Source: Tetragonia tetragonoides (Eukaryota; Streptophyta; Magnoliopsida; Caryophyllales; Aizoaceae). From it: 64,000 nucleotides of DNA. A program made the position numbers and the translations under genes. Under the pieces are notes generated by a model, which had not been told where the DNA came from, did no database searches, and saw nothing but the letters and a program-made list of their open reading frames with translations. The stretch covers positions 3,453,501 to 3,517,500 of the forward strand of contig CM076147.1 of the NCBI GenBank assembly GCA_038025085.1, written 5' to 3'. This document shows positions 21,783 to 51,588 of this stretch, one piece after another (within the stretch, counting starts at the first letter, position 1; the number at the start of each line of letters is the position of its first letter).

Positions 21783-22536
21783 ATGAACGTCTACTCAGAT
21801 GAAGGAGACATGTTGGGTTTCTTAGAACCTTCCTCTAATAGAATCCCGAACAATCTATTGAATGACTTGCAAATGCCAATTGTTAATCAGGAAATTAAGG
21901 AAGCCATGTTTGAAATGGGTCATGGGAAATTCCCAGGCCCAGATGAATACCCGGTGGAGTTTTTCATTAAGAATTGGGATCAGGTAAAGGAGGATGTGTT
22001 TGGGGCGATAAACAATTTTTTTGTGAATGGATACCTGCTTAAAGAATGGAACAGGACGTTCATTGCTCTCATTCCTAAAGTGGAAAATCCTCAAGAGGTC
22101 TCCTAATTTCGTCCTATTGGCCTCTGCAATGTTTTATACAAGTGTATTGCGCGTGTTTTGGTCAATCGTTTAAAACCAATTCTGCAGCATATTGTTGGGC
22201 CTTTCCAAAATGCTTTTGTTCCAAACAGGCTGCTATCAGATAGTTGCTTGATTGGACATGAGTTGCTGACATACTTGCATAACAGAAGTAAGGGAGGTAA
22301 ATTCCTTTTAGCCCTCAAGATGGATATGAATAAGGCTTATGATCGCGTTTCATGGGATTTTATTCAAGCTTCACTTCGTGTTTTGATTTCCTTGAGAGAT
22401 GGGTTCATTTAATCATGCAATGCGTGACCACGGTCTCGTACTCTCTTCTTGTTAATGGAGAAAAGACGCAGGCCTTTGTGCCAAGGTGTGGACTTAGGCA
22501 AGGAGATCCTCTTTCCCCGTATCTCTTTATATTATG
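21783..22536 (+). pseudogene. LINE ORF2, reverse transcriptase part 1 (5' of CACTA)
   Basis: Contains KFPGPDEYPVEFFIKNWDQV, WNRTFIALIPKVENPQEVS, a stop, FRPIGLCNVLYKCIARVLVN, and [20 protein letters not shown], which holds the first catalytic Asp of LINE RT. A 1-nt deletion near 22380 relative to the second copy shifts the frame. The segment ends at 22536 in [15 protein letters not shown], exactly where the CACTA element begins. The last 248 bp are repeated beyond the element. Confidence 0.85.
22289..22536 (+). repeat. Direct repeat of LINE RT sequence, left copy
   Basis: TAAGGGAGG... to ...TTATATTATG, repeated at 26275-26523. The copies differ by about six bases and one 1-nt indel, mostly clustered in one 25-nt stretch near 22370-22395. 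See the finding on the CACTA flank. Confidence 0.95.
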
Positions 22537-22544
22537 CACTACAA

Positions 22545-22800
22545 CAAAAGTCGCCTCTAATAACGCTTAAAACATAACGCTTATGAGTGAAGTGCTATGG
22601 TAGAGTGGAAATGAATTTAATCAAACAAGCTCAATAGCACTTTCTCGAAAAGTGTTATCTCTATTAGTTAAAATAATAACGCTTTTATAAAAGAGTGCTA
22701 TTAGGGAATTATACAATAACGTTCGATTAACAAGTGTTATGTATGATCGAAGCGGAAAACATAAGCATAACGCTTATTTAGAAGTGTTATGGGAATTTTT
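22545..22800. repeat. CACTA 5' subterminal repeat region
   Basis: Repeated ATAACGCTT, AAGTGTTAT and AGTGCTAT units, direct and inverted, matching those at 26030-26260. Confidence 0.8.
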
Positions 22801-22819
22801 TATTTTTTATTATTTATTT

Positions 22820-25700
22820 TATATTTCCTTTTGAGGGAGTTTTGTAGAGCGTATTGCCCCATCAGTTTCCCAGTTTCTCAGTTTCCCATGTTCAACCCAC
22901 CAGGGCTGCCACTCTCACTCACGCTCTATCTCTCACACTGCCGGTCTACTGTCTCCTTCGTTGCGCATCCACCCCGCCGCCCATCTGAGGTACTCGATTC
23001 TAAATGTTTCTGCAATCTCAGTTTCAATACTTTTCAGATTCGGTTGTTTTCGTTGATGTTGCGAATTTCTGATTTCGATTGTTGATTTTGCGATTTCGTG
23101 AATTTGTAATTTTCGATTGACTATTTTTTGGTGACTTTGCGAATTTGTAATTTTCGATTGTTTATTTTGTGAATTTCTGATTTCTGATTGTTGGTTTTTT
23201 TAGCTGAATTGATGCAAAAAACACGAACTGGGTTTCGTGAGTGATTTCAGGGCTGTTTTGGTTTGCTCGTGTTCGTATTTGAAGAACTTTCTGGGCTGTT
23301 TGCAATTCATTTGTTGCGTTTATGGTTTATCGGGTTGTTGTTGTGGAATTTCAATTCGATTATGTTTGTGCGTAATTGTGAGAAGAAAGTGTGTGGGTTT
23401 TGATATGTCACAAAAAATTTCTTGAGGTAATATCTCTGATCCGCGCTAATTCTCTTATTGTCACAATTTTACTAAGTTATTGGTTGACAGATCTTACCAG
23501 TTGTTTATACGATTCATGGTTTGTATTCGTGAAATGGGTTCTCTGCTTTGTCTAGTGCTACTTAGGAATCAAAGTGATGTACTCATCATAAACTGGTCTA
23601 CAATAACCAGAAGTATTGTATATCTATGATGGATTTCAACAACATATATGGGATTATTGTAATTGCTTTTTTGCAGTCATACAAGCTAAAGAAAAATGAC
23701 TGAATGAAGTTGTTGACTAAACTGAGCCTATGATGCCATATGGATACATGGTTCTTTTGGTGGTGGCTAGAAAATTAACTCTAAACAATGAAATTTACAA
23801 AAGAATCGAAAGATTGGATTTTCTGTCTTCTCTCCTTATTTATTGTCAAGTACAGTGCTTCAGTACTTAGCTCAATTAGACAAGGACTGTACTATTAAGG
23901 CATGTTTTCTCGTTTCCAGCCGTGTAAACATCATCTAAGCTTGAATTGCCATGAATATTTTTGTGTTTGCTTGGAGTTGTTGAAGACGAAGGCATGTATA
24001 CTGCATATCTAGGCTAGACAAGGAAGGTAAATAGGCTAAAGTGTGGTTCACATTCAAATTTCACTAAGCCTAGCTCTTGGCTCTAACCTCTCCCAAGCAC
24101 ATTTAATAACTTATATAGCAGGAGCTAGCATGCGTAGCACCGGATCCTAAAACGGCGATAAGTTGGAGCCTTAAGGATGTAGTTATTTGGCTGTAGCCTC
24201 TACAAGTATCGAGCCTCGGTGCTCTGTGCTAATGTTTGGAGCTTCAGCTCTCTATGGGTGTATTTAGATGTGTTTCTGATTTTTGATCATTATGAGCCCA
24301 GGAAAAATCTCTATTGGGTAAGCAATTGCATATTGATCGTAAATATGATCCCATGTTACTAGTGTTTTTTATTTTTATTTATTTATAACTATACGGTCCA
24401 AGGTATTTTAATATGTTATTGTATTTATACTGTACAACTTATCAAACGTATGATTTGGAGCTCGCATTCAGTATGTGGTAGAGACCAAAGCTTTGCCATG
24501 CTTGTATGCTCACCATTCAATGTCAAATCTTAACCCTATTGCAAAGCCAAGCATACAGATCTGGGAAGCTGAAGTATTGTCGAATCAGGGGCCGATCTGA
24601 GTATCTGACCTGCCGAAAACAAGTATTTTAAGGTACTCTATGTTTTGTGTTGCTTTGGATATCTCTTTTTTGTTCTTCTTGGGTTACATTTTGTTCCATC
24701 TGAGTGCTTTGTTGTAGTTTCTTGATTTGAGCTGATGTCATTTCTTACCATACTACTTTGTAACTAATGGTCCCTATTTGCCGAACTTGCTACATCTTGA
24801 TGCACAAATTAAGAAATTCGATATCGAAACAGCTATTATACGTGCATGAGAGACTGATAGATTAGAAAATAGAAACCATGATGCAATATGGAGCGCCTCA
24901 CTACCTTACTATGATGTAATGCTATATATGTATGATCTAGAAACATTTTGATTGTATGTTTATTGTGTGAACTTCAGCCTATAAGTTCTCTTCCTGTTCA
25001 TCATGATGTCCAACTACCTTTACATATATGTTCACTTCTCCAGTTCTCTAGCAAAGGATAATACAACTTTTTACTAGGATGTTCCACTTAGACATTAGCA
25101 GATTGCAACGGTTCATTGCAGCTTGCAGCATGCAACATGTAGAGGTACATTCCTTATTAGTTGTACTATTCTTTAAAGGATTACTTCTGTTAGAAGCTAT
25201 TTAACCATAATCCAGCTACCTTAATGATTTATGATCTGATACAATCTGGGATCTTTCTCCCCTTGCCTTTATATGCAGGGACAAAGGAGACGATGACAAG
25301 GCCATCAAGAAAGCTTTTCACGCACTTTTCAGGTGAAAGGACTATGTATTTATTTTAATGATGGTAGACATTAGAGCGTTTGCTGCACCAACCTCCCCTC
25401 TAAACCTTACTTGAACTTTAAAAGAGAGAGAGAGTGTTTGATTCACAAGTGCTTCTGTTTGTAAGTTGTATGTTGTCCTGACTAACTTGATTTATTTTTG
25501 ATAAATGTTTAATTGTCTTTTGCAGTACTTTTCGGACTGCTCACGCAGCTATTACTCTAAAGATGAGATAGATGAAGTCAGAGATGAATGGTCACAGTAT
25601 GTGTTAGGATGTGCTGCTTAGATATGTTTTTCTTGGTTTCGGTACACTTTTTTTTTTTTAGTTTGAACTTAGTATTTTAGCACCCACCTTTCGGCTTCCG
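22820..25700 (+). other. CACTA interior, possible captured host gene fragment
   Basis: 22830-22988 looks like a transcribed leader ending in CATCTGAG then GT, followed by T-rich intron-like DNA. Near 25280-25331, TGCAG then GACAAAGGAGACGATGACAA... up to TTTTCAG and GTGA looks like an exon between splice sites (DKGDDDKAIKKAFHALF). A further stretch after TTTTGCAG at 25526 may be the next exon. I recognise no protein family, so gene capture is a suggestion only. Confidence 0.25.
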
Positions 25701-26029
25701 TTTTGTACTAGGGAACTTATTGACCTGCGATGGAAACAATGAATCTTGTGATTTTTGTATTAACTTCATTTGAAGTGGATTGGAATCAATTATATATGAT
25801 ATCGTTGGGAATCCACTATGAGCATTTGACAGGTTCAATAAAATATTTTCTAGTACAGTGCAAAGTTGACAGGTTTAATTTGCTTTAGTCGTGTATGAGT
25901 TGAATGGAAACACCATGTATATAGTGAGTTGCACCTCAAAAAAGCGTCAGAGTAGCTGGAAAATATGTAAAAATGTGGGTAAAAAAACGCAACTTAGACA
26001 TAACGGTCAGCAAAAAAGTGTTATGAAAG

Positions 26030-26260
26030 CAAAACATAAACATAGCGTTTTTTCGTAAAAGTGTTGTGTATAGAGACATACATAGCGCTTTTTCAAAAAA
26101 GTGTTATTTGTTTACATGTATACATAGCGCTTTCTGAAAAAAGCGCTATTGTTTCTTTCACATACATAGCGCTTTTTTGGATACCCCTTTTAATAACGGG
26201 AGCCTAGATAACGCTCAAAAGCGCTATGTATGTATCAAAATAAGCGCTATGAAAAGCAAT
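26030..26260. repeat. CACTA 3' subterminal repeat region
   Basis: Repeated CATAGCGCTTTTT and AAGTGTTAT units at a spacing of about 40-50 bp. Confidence 0.8.
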
Positions 26261-26274
26261 TTCTGTTGTAGTGA

Positions 26275-26523
26275 TAAGGGAGGTAAATTCCTTTTAGCCC
26301 TCAAGATGGATATGAATAAGGCTTACGATCGCGTTTCATGGGATTTTATTCAAGCTTCACTTTGTGTGTTTGGTTTCCCTGAGAGATGGGTTCATTTAAT
26401 CATGCAATGCGTGACCACGGTCTCGTACTCTCTTCTTGTTAATGGAGAAAAGACGCAGGCCTTTGTGCCAAGGTGTGGACTTAGGCAAGGAGATCCTCTT
26501 TCCCCGTATCTCTTTATATTATG
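26275..26523 (+). repeat. Direct repeat of LINE RT sequence, right copy
   Basis: Second copy of 22289-22536. It keeps the RT frame that continues into the downstream half of the LINE. Confidence 0.95.
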
Positions 26524-27171
26524 TATGGAATCCTTGTCTACTCAGTGTTTAAAATTGCAGAGGTCTGGAGCTCTCCTAGGTTTCCAAATTGCGAAAGGTG
26601 CTCCTAGCATCAATCATCTTTTCTTTGCTGATGACTCAGTATTCTTTCTGAAAGCTACTCCGGAGGTGTGTTGTACGTGGAAGAAGCTAATTCAAACTTT
26701 CTGTAGAGTCTCAGGACAAAGGTGAACTTCCATAAATCCTTTGTTACATTTAGTCAGAACACGCCTACTCGGTTTAAGCATTATTTAAGAAGTTGCCTGG
26801 GCGTCCCAAGTAAGGAGGAGTTTGGCAAATACTTGGGCACTCCAATCTGGTTTGGAAGGAAGAAGGGATCAAATTTTCAATTCTTAACGGACAAAGTACA
26901 GAAGCAACTCACAACGTGGGAGAATAAAAATCTCAGCATTGCAGGGAAACTACTCTTGATTAGAGCGGTGCTATCATACCTAGGCATGCATGTATTTTCC
27001 ATGTTTGCTATCCCTCTTAAGGTATGTAATGCAATGGATTCACTCATTTCCAAATTTTGGTGGTCTGAATCAGCAGGGAATAGGGGTATTCATTGGAAAT
27101 CTAAGGAGTTCACCTCTCTTCCGAAAGTATTAGGAGGCTTGGGGATTCGTAACATGCATCGTTTGAATTAG
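26275..27171 (+). pseudogene. LINE ORF2, reverse transcriptase part 2 (3' of CACTA)
   Basis: Open from the repeat copy through [34 protein letters not shown] and INHLFFADDSVFFLKA. The last holds the FADD box with the two catalytic Asp of the polymerase palm. A frame change at about 26722 (CRVSGQR then stop, next frame MNFHKSFVTFS) breaks the RT. The second piece continues with FGKYLGTPIWFGRKKGSNFQ and ends NMHRLN, with a stop in place of the Trp/Asn seen in the family. Confidence 0.85.
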
Positions 27172-27177
27172 GCCCTC

Positions 27178-28162
27178 TTGGCTAAACAGGCTTGGAGGAT
27201 TCATACTAATCCAAATTTGCTAATTCACAAGATCTATGCAGCAAAATATAAGTGCTCCCCCTTGGAAGCAACTAGTAATAACTTGTTATCTGTTAGATGT
27301 TCGTTGGGTTGGAGAGGTATTGTCAATGCTGCAAAAAGTATCTTCCCGGGCTGTGTGAGAGTGATTGGTAATGGGGCTAAGACTTCGATCTGGGAGCATA
27401 AATGGGTTAATGGGAAGTGGCCAAGAATTTCTTTGTCTCCTCCAACTGGGGGTATTAAGCCTGAAAAAGTGGCAGACTTGCTTGATCCCACAGGGTTAAC
27501 TTGGAAAAGGAGTTTGGTCATGAAATGGTTCTGCAATGAGTCTGCCCTGGACATTTTAGCTACGCCTTTTAATTTGTCTAGAGAGGATGATTTGGCTTGG
27601 AATGATACAAAGCATGGAGAGTACACTGTGAAGTCTAGCTATGCATTTCTTGCAAAAGAAGACTCATCGCATGAAGTTTGCCCGCTCCTAGGGAACTCAT
27701 TTTGGAAGAAGATCTGGGCTCTGGATCTTTTACCACGCTGGAAAATATTCATTTGGAAGCTCCTACAAACTAGCAACCAGAGATAAGTTGGTAAGGAGAG
27801 GTATGAACATTGACTCTGTTTTGTGTGTATACTGTGGTTCTGATTGTGAAACTAGAGAGCACTTATTTCGTGATTGTGAGTATATTAAACGGGCTTGGCA
27901 AGCCTGTGATCTGGGGCTATGCACTGCCGCGACAGCTCATCTTCCCTTGACCACCTGGGTTAAGGATCTTCTTTGTTTCCTCTGGAAGGATAGAGAGCAC
28001 ATGCAAAGTGCTTTGCTCTTCCTTGTTATGCTCTGGGCAATCTGGTTAACTAGGAATGGCAGCATTTTTCGAAGTGAGAGTGGTAATCCAATGGGTATTA
28101 TTCAGCTGTCAAACTCTTTTGTGGTAAGAAATCAAACAGCCTGCAAGGAGCGCCTTCGCTGA
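27178..28162 (+). pseudogene. LINE ORF2, RT thumb and zf-RVT region
   Basis: LAKQAWRIHTNPNLLIHKIY, WKKIWALDLLPRWKIFIWKL and, in the next frame (27788-28162), VLCVYCGSDCETREHLFRDC. The last is the C-x2-C...H-x4-C zinc-binding motif (zf-RVT) after plant LINE RTs. The frame break at 27783-27790 replaces the usual TRDKL link. MLWAIWLTRNGSIFR matches the conserved helix that follows the zinc motif. Confidence 0.8.
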
Positions 28163-28183
28163 CAGAATAAAACTACAGGAGCC

Positions 28184-28657
28184 ATGAAGCCTGAGAAAGT
28201 GGAGATGGGTTCTGAACCCCAAGTGCAAAGGGGTACCACCACAGAAATCATTATCATTGTCGATGGGTCTTGGAGAGCCCAATCTCGATTTGGAGGTGCA
28301 GCCTGGCTTGCGGGTTGCCCTAGTACGGGTTGTAATTTGGGTGGAGGAGTTCGTGCTTTCTACTCTAAATCAGCAACTCACGTTGAGAGTCTGGCCATTC
28401 TGATAGCGCTAAAATGGGCCAAGGGTAAGAATCTTGACACTGTGTAAATTTTTACCGACTCTTTAGAATTGGTTCATTCTCTCAGGGGTAAGCAAAGATG
28501 CAGACTAGAAGTGCAGGGTATTATTGAGGAGATCAAAGAAGTCTTGAACAATGCGTGTGGCCATAGTGTCAGCAAAGTGGAAAGAAATGCAGTAGAAGAA
28601 GCCCACAAATTGGCCAAGAAAGCTAGCTCACTTAAAATAATGCCCTGTGATTTTTAG
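28184..28657 (+). pseudogene. LINE ORF2, RNase H domain
   Basis: IIIIVDGSWRAQSRFGGAAW gives the first catalytic Asp, THVESLAILIALKWA the Glu, and IFTDSLELVHSLRG the second Asp. An in-frame stop at 28445-28447 splits the domain. The end reads ERNAVEEAHKLAKKASSLK, where the family usually has N-x3-A-D-x-LAK, so the last acidic residue is shifted or lost. This is the RNase H1 type found at the 3' end of many plant L1 elements. Confidence 0.85.
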
Positions 28658-28703
28658 TTCTGAATTATCGTACTATTTGTTTGTTTGTGTATTAGTTGTT
28701 GTC

Positions 28704-28726
28704 AAAAAAAAAAAAAAAAAAAAAAA
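28704..28726 (+). other. LINE poly-A tail
   Basis: 23 A residues about 46 nt after the RNase H stop, followed at once by the TSD CCAACACCAC. Confidence 0.9.
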
Positions 28727-28744
28727 CCAACACCACCATAACCT

Positions 28745-29519
28745 GGTGCCTGTTTGTTTCAGATTTTAGAAGCTGTTTTTCTATTTCAAAACATAGAAAA
28801 ATGGTTTTTTTGTTAAAAATGGTGTTTGGTTAGGTAAAGAAAAAAAACTGATTTCAGAAAAAACAAAAACAAGAAAACAGAAAAACAAGAAGTAATTTTT
28901 TCTTACTTTTAGAAACAACAAAACGTTTTCTCCTCTTGACCAAACATGGAATTAAGGGATGAGGAGAGAGAAATGGGGAGGAGGGGGGTAAAAGTACTGC
29001 TTACTTATAGAAACAACTATATTCTTTCGTTTCTTTCTTCTTCTTCTTCTTCTTTTTTTTTTTTTTTTTTTGGGTTTGGCTGGTGCTTTTTTTTTTTTTT
29101 TTTTTGAGATGATTGTTTTTGATTGTAATGTGTATGCTAACTTTACTGTAGTTCAAACATGAATGTATTTTATTTCCCACAAAAATAATTCTGGTGCTTA
29201 TATTTTATATTTTATTACAATAGAACATGGTTTTCTTGCTAATATATGATGCTTGCCTTACATTTACTCGAGAGGTGATGGAAGATATACTAGTATTAGT
29301 TTTTTTCCAAAAAGAAAAAGGTACTATTTTAAATTTTAATACAAAAAAACGTTTTTAATTTTTAATGTTATCCAAACATGTTTTTAAAGAACAACTTTTG
29401 AGTAGGAATTGAACCAAACAAAATTATTTCATAAAAAATATTTTTTAAAACTAAAAATAAAAAAACAGATTTTACTCTTTTAAAAACAAAAACGGTAGAA
29501 GCTGAAACAAACACTACCC
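28745..29519. mobile_element. MITE-like element beside the XRN promoter
   Basis: Left GGTGCCTGTTTGTTTCAG and right CTGAAACAAACACTACCC are imperfect inverted repeats (about 13 of 18). The interior has A/T homopolymers and internal near-palindromes such as GAAACAACAAAACG. About 775 bp, no ORF of interest. No clear TSD, so the superfamily is unassigned. It ends about 220 bp before the XRN start codon. Confidence 0.55.
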
Positions 29520-29741
29520 TAAATTCCTAAACCCACCAAAACCCCCAAAAACACCCTTCTTAAAATAACCCAAATCCTCAACCATCACAAGGGTAAAAAC
29601 GTAAAATCCGTTCTAATTTCTTAACCTAAATCACCGTCGCCATAACCAAAAATCTCCCTTTTTCCTTTTTTTTTTCTCTCTCCGCGCCCAAAACCCTAGC
29701 GCGGAAATTCGGGTTTTTCTCTCTCTTCGAATTTCGGAACC
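29520..29741 (+). promoter_or_regulatory. XRN proximal promoter and 5' leader
   Basis: CT-rich leader (TTTTTTTCTCTCTC) with AAAACCCTAG at 29690-29699. This is a telo-box, frequent near transcription starts of plant housekeeping genes for RNA and ribosome metabolism. A second CCTAAACCC is near 29526. The start context AACCATGGG is favourable. All DNA further upstream within about 12 kb is transposon-derived. Confidence 0.5.
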
Positions 29742-48562
<18,821 letters not shown>

Positions 48563-48790
48563 TTTCCTCCAATCTTAGCTTTAGATGGCTGAGGTGTAAA
48601 ATACAGAGTTCAGATACCAGTTGTAGCCATTTTTCCAGCTCTCCTTTTTATTTGTTGAAATTGTTCTTCCTTGTTAGAGGGTCAGCATAGGCCAGTTTTT
48701 CTCTTAATTCATTGTGTTGTATAATTATTGTAAGACTTTAATAGCCAGATCTTGGCCAAAAGAAAAAGGAAATAATGAAAAATGTCATTT
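48563..48790 (+). promoter_or_regulatory. XRN 3' UTR
   Basis: AT-rich DNA after the TAG at 48560-48562 with TTTGTTGAAATTGTT, TTGTGTTGTATAATTATTG and AATAATGAAA, the kind of U-rich and A-rich signals used for plant polyadenylation. The exact end is unknown. Confidence 0.4.
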
Positions 48791-49552
48791 ATTTTCAGGT
48801 TAGGTGCCAATGTTTATTCATTCTTTCAATCACTTTTTATCTATCTTATGGGACCAATTCTCATGTGCCAAATTATCATTTTTGTTTTTTATTTCTTTTT
48901 ATCTTTGAAGAGAATTTCCTTTCATATCCTGATGTTTGGATAGAAATAGCAGGACAGGAAGAATCTAGGGAGGGAACTCACACCCGTGTGCATCGTACTA
49001 TACGTGGTTTGCCCAGCTTGTCAATGTCGGAAGTTGAGATGTCTCTAGTGACAACTTTTTCTCTCTTTCTCTTTTAATCAGTTTCGTGACAATTCACTCG
49101 TGTGAGTCAGAGACCCACCATTACGTTCACAATTTCAAAGGGGGGATGTTTTCGTTTACCCAATTTGAGATGGGTTGACTCTTTATGTCCCCCCAAGTAT
49201 TTTGGGCTCATAGTCCACCGCCACCGCATTATGAAGATAATCATAACATTATTCTATCAAGGGATATGGCCTATGGGAGCTCGACGACTCAAACTTCTTT
49301 TAGTTTTTCGGAAAGGTTGAGGCTGATTGGACTCGCCTAACATGAACGTTTACACTTCTAGTTACCTGCTATACAATATGGTATTCTTGTTTTCAGTTTC
49401 GAGAGAGGCATTATACTTGACATTTCCAAAAATGGTCTAAAATTTATTAGAAATTGGCAAGATTAAGTTCGACATGCATGATGAACTTGTTAGAGTACAC
49501 AAATCTCTTCATAACAATCTGAGTGCTAGATTTTTTTTTTTTGTCCTCTTTT
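48791..49552. other. Intergenic DNA, nothing recognised
   Basis: No gene or element that I can support. ORFs are short and without domains. Confidence 0.4.
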
Positions 49553-49770
49553 CTAGTTTAGTTCAATTTAGTCCAGAGGTAATGTCGTGTTAGTTGAGCG
49601 ATTAATTTTCAATTCAACCAGTTCAGTAGTGTTTAGTCCATAATCATAGATATGACATATGAGACATATCAAGTGACATTCAATTCAGTTTAGTTCAGTT
49701 CAGTAATGTTCATATTAATTCAAATGTTGAATTCAGTTCAACTCAATTCAATTTGTCAGTTAAGAATATA
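49553..49770. mobile_element. Degenerate family-A MITE copy
   Basis: TAGTTTAGTTCAATTTAGTC, CAGTTCAGTAGTGTTTAGTC, TATGAGACATATCAAG and CAGTTTAGTTCAGTTCAG keep the family-A order, but the termini are gone. Confidence 0.55.
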
Positions 49771-50674
49771 CAAACCTTATGTAGACTTGTTGAAAGAGAG
49801 AACGATAATAGAGGAGTTAAGTTACAAGTAATATATGTTCAATTCCTGGAAAACGGGAAGGAAGCAAAGTTGTGAGTGGAACCGAAAAGGATAAAATTGA
49901 AAGTATGGTTGGTGCTGATCGAGTCAAAGCGCAAAGCCAGCAAAACTTCTGTGAAGCTTCATCTTCATCTTCAACTTCATCTGTTTGGTGAAAGTAGTGT
50001 CAACGCTTTGTGAAATGGGGACATCTGTGCCATCAGTTGAACCCTGCAACAGGTAGGCTGCCTTAAGTAGCCCACTACTCCACTTAATACAGTGGCCATT
50101 TCTCTTAACAGCTAGCTTTATAATTAAGGTGAATTCATAGATTGTTTTATTATTTTAGGAAACAATTTACACACAGTAGAATTTCTACAAAATAATACTC
50201 GATAAATTAATAATCTCTCTAAGATACTAATTCAGACGATGAATATCTTCAAAGGGTAATTACTAAGGCTCTGTTCTATATTAACTTAAGACAATTTAGG
50301 TACATCAATTTTTACTTAAAGGCTAAAGATATACAAGCTAGTACAAGTATGTCGGCTATAATACGTACACACACACATCAACTTGTACGTAGAAGTACAT
50401 CAACTTATACGTAGAAGTACATCACTATTCATCATATTTCCTTGTCTTAATCATTAGTACTCCTATTAAACTACTACTGTAACAGTCAAAAGATGCAAAC
50501 ACTCAAGAGTCGTCAGGGCATATATATGCACTTGTGATATAGTATATCATATTTGATTTATTTTGATTTCTGTTATACCTAGGGCATATCAAACATATAG
50601 ATTCGTATGAACAAATTAGGTTATTAAAAACCTGATTGAAGAACCAATGTTAATTTCAGCCAAACTAATTTAGT
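49771..50674. other. Intergenic DNA, nothing recognised
   Basis: Apart from the 35-bp inverted copia fragment at 50572-50606, I see nothing supportable. Confidence 0.35.
50572..50606 (+). repeat. 35-bp inverted copy of copia-2 pol sequence
   Basis: 33 of 35 bases match the reverse complement of 53163-53197, the copia-2 pol end next to its 5' LTR. It lies just outside the opposite LTR. Confidence 0.75.
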
Positions 50675-51045
50675 TGTCTCCTTAAGACGTATTTGCTCCC
50701 TTATGGTGTCCAAGGTGTTAAGCAAACGTCTCTCAGAATAGAACGGATGCGTCTCTAATGGAAGCGGCACTTCAATCCATTAAAGCTTCATCGAATACAA
50801 CCAATGTCAATACTCAGAGATTTTGTAAAATAAGGAGAAAGTTTTATTCTGTAAAACAACGTTCTTTTTCAATAGAGCCTTTAGTTATTTATACTGCTTG
50901 GGAAAGGCAGTTATCCCAAATCTCTCAATAACTGACATGTCAGTTATTTTACTTTTAAGAAATAAATAAAAAATAAATAAAGATAATACCATTTGATTTA
51001 TTTATCAATTTTCTAATTCATACAAATAGGGATATATTTCCAACA
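50675..51045 (-). repeat. 3' LTR of copia-2
   Basis: Minus strand TGTTGGAAATATATCCC...AAGGAGACA, 371 bp. It matches 53201-53562 at roughly 93-95 percent. Confidence 0.85.
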
Positions 51046-51057
51046 ATCCCCCCACAT
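51046..51057 (-). other. Polypurine tract of copia-2
   Basis: Minus strand ATGTGGGGGGAT directly before the 3' LTR. Confidence 0.75.
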
Positions 51058-51588
51058 GAACAGAAAATTGCCTTGAAAAACAAAAGCTATCTCTGAGTAT
51101 AAGTAAAGAGAACTGCATCGGGATAAGTAGTCGGGTACTTTGAACATTCCCTAGTGAATATCTATCGGGTGTACTGGCCAATCAATGAGCATTTCTGCAT
51201 TGAACAATTAACCTTCTTTTGTAAACCTAGACAACAGATAACACACATTTTTCTTAGAACATGGTTGATTCTCTTGTTCGTGTTCGTTTTGGCCATGAAC
51301 ACCACCTGGTTCATGAGTGTTTTAGAGAACTTTAACCACCTTTAAGTTCTCACTTGAAGCGGCCCCTTCACACCCACATAGGTAATCTCTATAAGGAGTA
51401 ACATGTCATACCCCACTTGAACACATCAAGGTATAAAGATTATTAAAAGCATAGCTTACCCTAAGTACTCTTAGCATGTATGCACTAATAAATAATTAGT
51501 GCCACCGAGTCCTGTCCACAATTTTGTTGTCCCTTTGAACCTATTTCTTGGGATCTTCAGTCAGTTAGGTAGGGTTTCGTCATGAACT

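Larger units (their letters stand above)
22537..26273. mobile_element. CACTA (En/Spm-like) non-autonomous element inside the LINE
   Basis: Starts CACTACAACAAAA and ends TTCTGTTGTAGTG. The subterminal regions carry many copies of ATAACGCTT, AGTGTTAT and AGCGCTTTT in both orientations, typical of transposase-binding subterminal repeats in CACTA elements. 3737 bp. No TNPD/TNPA-type transposase is visible, so it would move only in trans. Between about 22820 and 25900 it holds low-complexity, intron-like DNA and short exon-like stretches that may be captured host sequence. CACTA elements normally make 3-bp TSDs; here the flanks are a 248-bp direct repeat. Confidence 0.9.
17145..28726 (+). mobile_element. 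Full-length L1-like LINE, split by a CACTA element
   Basis: Bounded by a 10-bp TSD CCAACACCAC (17135-17144 and 28727-28736) and ending in a 23-nt poly-A tail. ORF1 carries DUF4283 and a CCHC knuckle. ORF2 carries apurinic endonuclease, reverse transcriptase, zf-RVT and RNase H regions. This is the plan of plant L1 elements with an acquired RNase H. Without the CACTA insert and one repeat copy it would be about 7.6 kb. Stops in both ORFs make it inactive. It lies upstream of XRN in the same orientation. Confidence 0.9.
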
